15,925 nt of DNA from Collinsella sp. CAG:166. Its GTDB lineage: Bacteria > Actinomycetota > Coriobacteriia > Coriobacteriales > Coriobacteriaceae. The notes under the pieces were generated by a model. It was given only the letters and a program-made list of their open reading frames with translations. It had not been told where the DNA came from and made no database searches. A program made the position numbers and the translations under genes. Location: contig FR878644.1 of the NCBI GenBank assembly GCA_000434535.1, positions 4,222 to 20,146 on the forward strand. The letters are read 5' to 3'. Shown here in pieces: positions 15,509 to 15,925 of this stretch; position 1 is the stretch's first letter; the number at the start of each line of letters is the position of its first letter.

Positions 15509-15535
15509 ATTGTAAGCGAGGCTAGCGCTTGGCAA
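15509..15535 (-). promoter_or_regulatory. Candidate promoter of prmC
   Basis: On the minus strand TTGCCA (15535-15530, five of six) is followed after 15 bases by TACAAT (15514-15509, five of six). Both boxes are good, but the spacing is shorter than the optimal 17. Transcription would start near 15502, about 40 bases ahead of prmC. Confidence 0.45.
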
Positions 15536-15634
15536 GGGGCGATTGAAGGCGATTATCGAGAATCAGCCCAGAATTTTGCACCGGGCTCGCTCAAAGTGTT
15601 CATTCGCCGACGTCCAGATTTGCATTCGTCAAGC

Positions 15635-15655
15635 TTTTGGCAAGGTTGCCCAAAA
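15635..15655. repeat. Inverted repeat, 6-base arms
   Basis: TTTTGG (15635-15640) pairs with CCAAAA (15650-15655), with CA/TG pairing further in past one unpaired base. No T-run follows on either strand. Confidence 0.35.
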
Positions 15656-15755
15656 ACTGACCAATATCTAACCAAGAACATGCCAAATCACTTGACGCGC
15701 GACTCATCAAAAAATGCACTGCGACTTCTTGGACGATTTTTTGAGCAATATTTTC

Positions 15756-15775
15756 AATAGCAGATGAATGCTATT
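15756..15775. repeat. Inverted repeat, 7-base arms
   Basis: AATAGCA (15756-15762) and TGCTATT (15769-15775) are perfect complements around a 6-base centre. Confidence 0.45.
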
Positions 15776-15781
15776 AATTAC

Positions 15782-15804
15782 TTTGAGCAGGTAGACAGCT
15801 CAAA
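15782..15804. repeat. Inverted repeat, 7-base arms
   Basis: TTTGAGC (15782-15788) and GCTCAAA (15798-15804) are perfect complements around a 9-base centre, only six bases after the previous repeat. TTTGAGC also occurs in the same strand near 15740. Confidence 0.45.
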
Positions 15805-15851
15805 TGCCATCACAACTGATTGAATAACATCTCAAAGCAATGTGCCCAACC

Positions 15852-15880
15852 TAGTCATTTAAGAACGTCCCCAATGACTA
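15852..15880. repeat. Inverted repeat resembling a REP-type element
   Basis: TAGTCATT (15852-15859) and AATGACTA (15873-15880) are perfect 8-base complements around a 13-base centre containing GAACGTCCCC. Arms of this kind around a GGGGACGTTC centre remind me of repetitive palindromes mobilised by REP-associated (Y1) transposases. That resemblance is from memory and unverified. No transposase is present in the window. Confidence 0.45.
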
Positions 15881-15893
15881 CATCTAAGGCGCT

Positions 15894-15904
15894 GCAGGTT
15901 GAGC
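15894..15904 (+). repeat. 11-base word also present at 258-268
   Basis: GCAGGTTGAGC repeats the word at 258-268. Here it follows directly after the REP-like palindrome, close to the window edge, so any larger repeat unit may be cut off. Confidence 0.35.
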
Positions 15905-15925
15905 ATAAGTCAGACACTATGACCC

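Larger units (their letters stand above)
15540..15925. other. Gene-free AT-rich stretch with inverted repeats
   Basis: I find no supportable gene on either strand. A plus-strand frame of 87 codons (15497-15760) lacks a ribosome binding site and runs out of the prmC promoter. The stretch is visibly richer in A and T than the coding DNA around it, especially 15630-15850. It contains four inverted repeats (15635-15655, 15756-15775, 15782-15804, 15852-15880) and the 11-base word at 15894-15904 shared with 258-268. It may be a decayed or mobile non-coding element, or a regulatory region for a gene beyond the right edge. Confidence 0.5.

Noticed and set aside
15461..15535. Longer PrmC starting 25 codons upstream
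   Set aside because: The extension overlaps the candidate promoter and the leader palindrome. ATG 15460 has a strong Shine-Dalgarno and begins where the family does.
15497..15760. Plus-strand frame of 87 codons upstream of prmC
   Set aside because: No Shine-Dalgarno before the ATG. It starts within the prmC leader and promoter region, and the sequence has no recognisable domain. It could be a relic, but cannot be supported as a gene.

Overview
The window looks like chromosomal DNA of a high-GC Gram-positive gut actinobacterium of the class Coriobacteriia, most probably Collinsella or a close relative. This is inferred from base composition, codon use, actinobacterial-type ATP synthase sequences (for example GDRKTGKT in the alpha subunit) and gene order. 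It was not confirmed by any search. Seventeen of the eighteen genes lie on the minus strand, so the functional order reads from high to low coordinates. Only the fragment of a peptidase T gene at the left edge is on the plus strand.

Region by region, in the direction of transcription. 15925-15464 is a gene-free, AT-rich stretch with several inverted repeats and a candidate prmC promoter near its inner end. 15460-14186 is prmC (release factor glutamine methyltransferase) carrying an unusual Ala/Glu-rich insert of about 127 residues. 14110-13426 is a HigB/HigA-type toxin-antitoxin pair. 13277-10208 holds a Sua5/TsaC-type tRNA-modification gene, glpK (glycerol kinase) and upp (uracil phosphoribosyltransferase). 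10207-9926 is the leader region of the ATP synthase operon with a candidate promoter. 9925-3042 is a complete F-type ATP synthase operon in the order atpI-like, B, E, F, H, A, G, D, C, with very tight spacing. 3005-2967 is a strong terminator. 2953-422 holds murA and a LytR-CpsA-Psr (LCP) wall-assembly gene. 421-169 is a convergent intergenic region packed with hairpins, facing the pepT end at 168.

The genes form a housekeeping cluster: translation termination (prmC), the tRNA t6A modification (sua5), pyrimidine salvage (upp), proton-driven ATP synthesis (atp) and cell-wall synthesis (murA, LCP). From general knowledge, a prfA-prmC-sua5-upp-atp-murA type arrangement is also seen in Firmicutes such as Bacillus. 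Here the toxin-antitoxin pair and glpK look like additions to that backbone.

I found no clearly new multi-gene system. The items most worth a second look are the large PrmC insert, the toxin-antitoxin pair lodged between prmC and sua5, the terminator that ends exactly at the murA ribosome binding site, the b subunit with a cleavable signal peptide, insertions in AtpA and Sua5, and the palindrome-rich non-coding stretches at both ends of the window.
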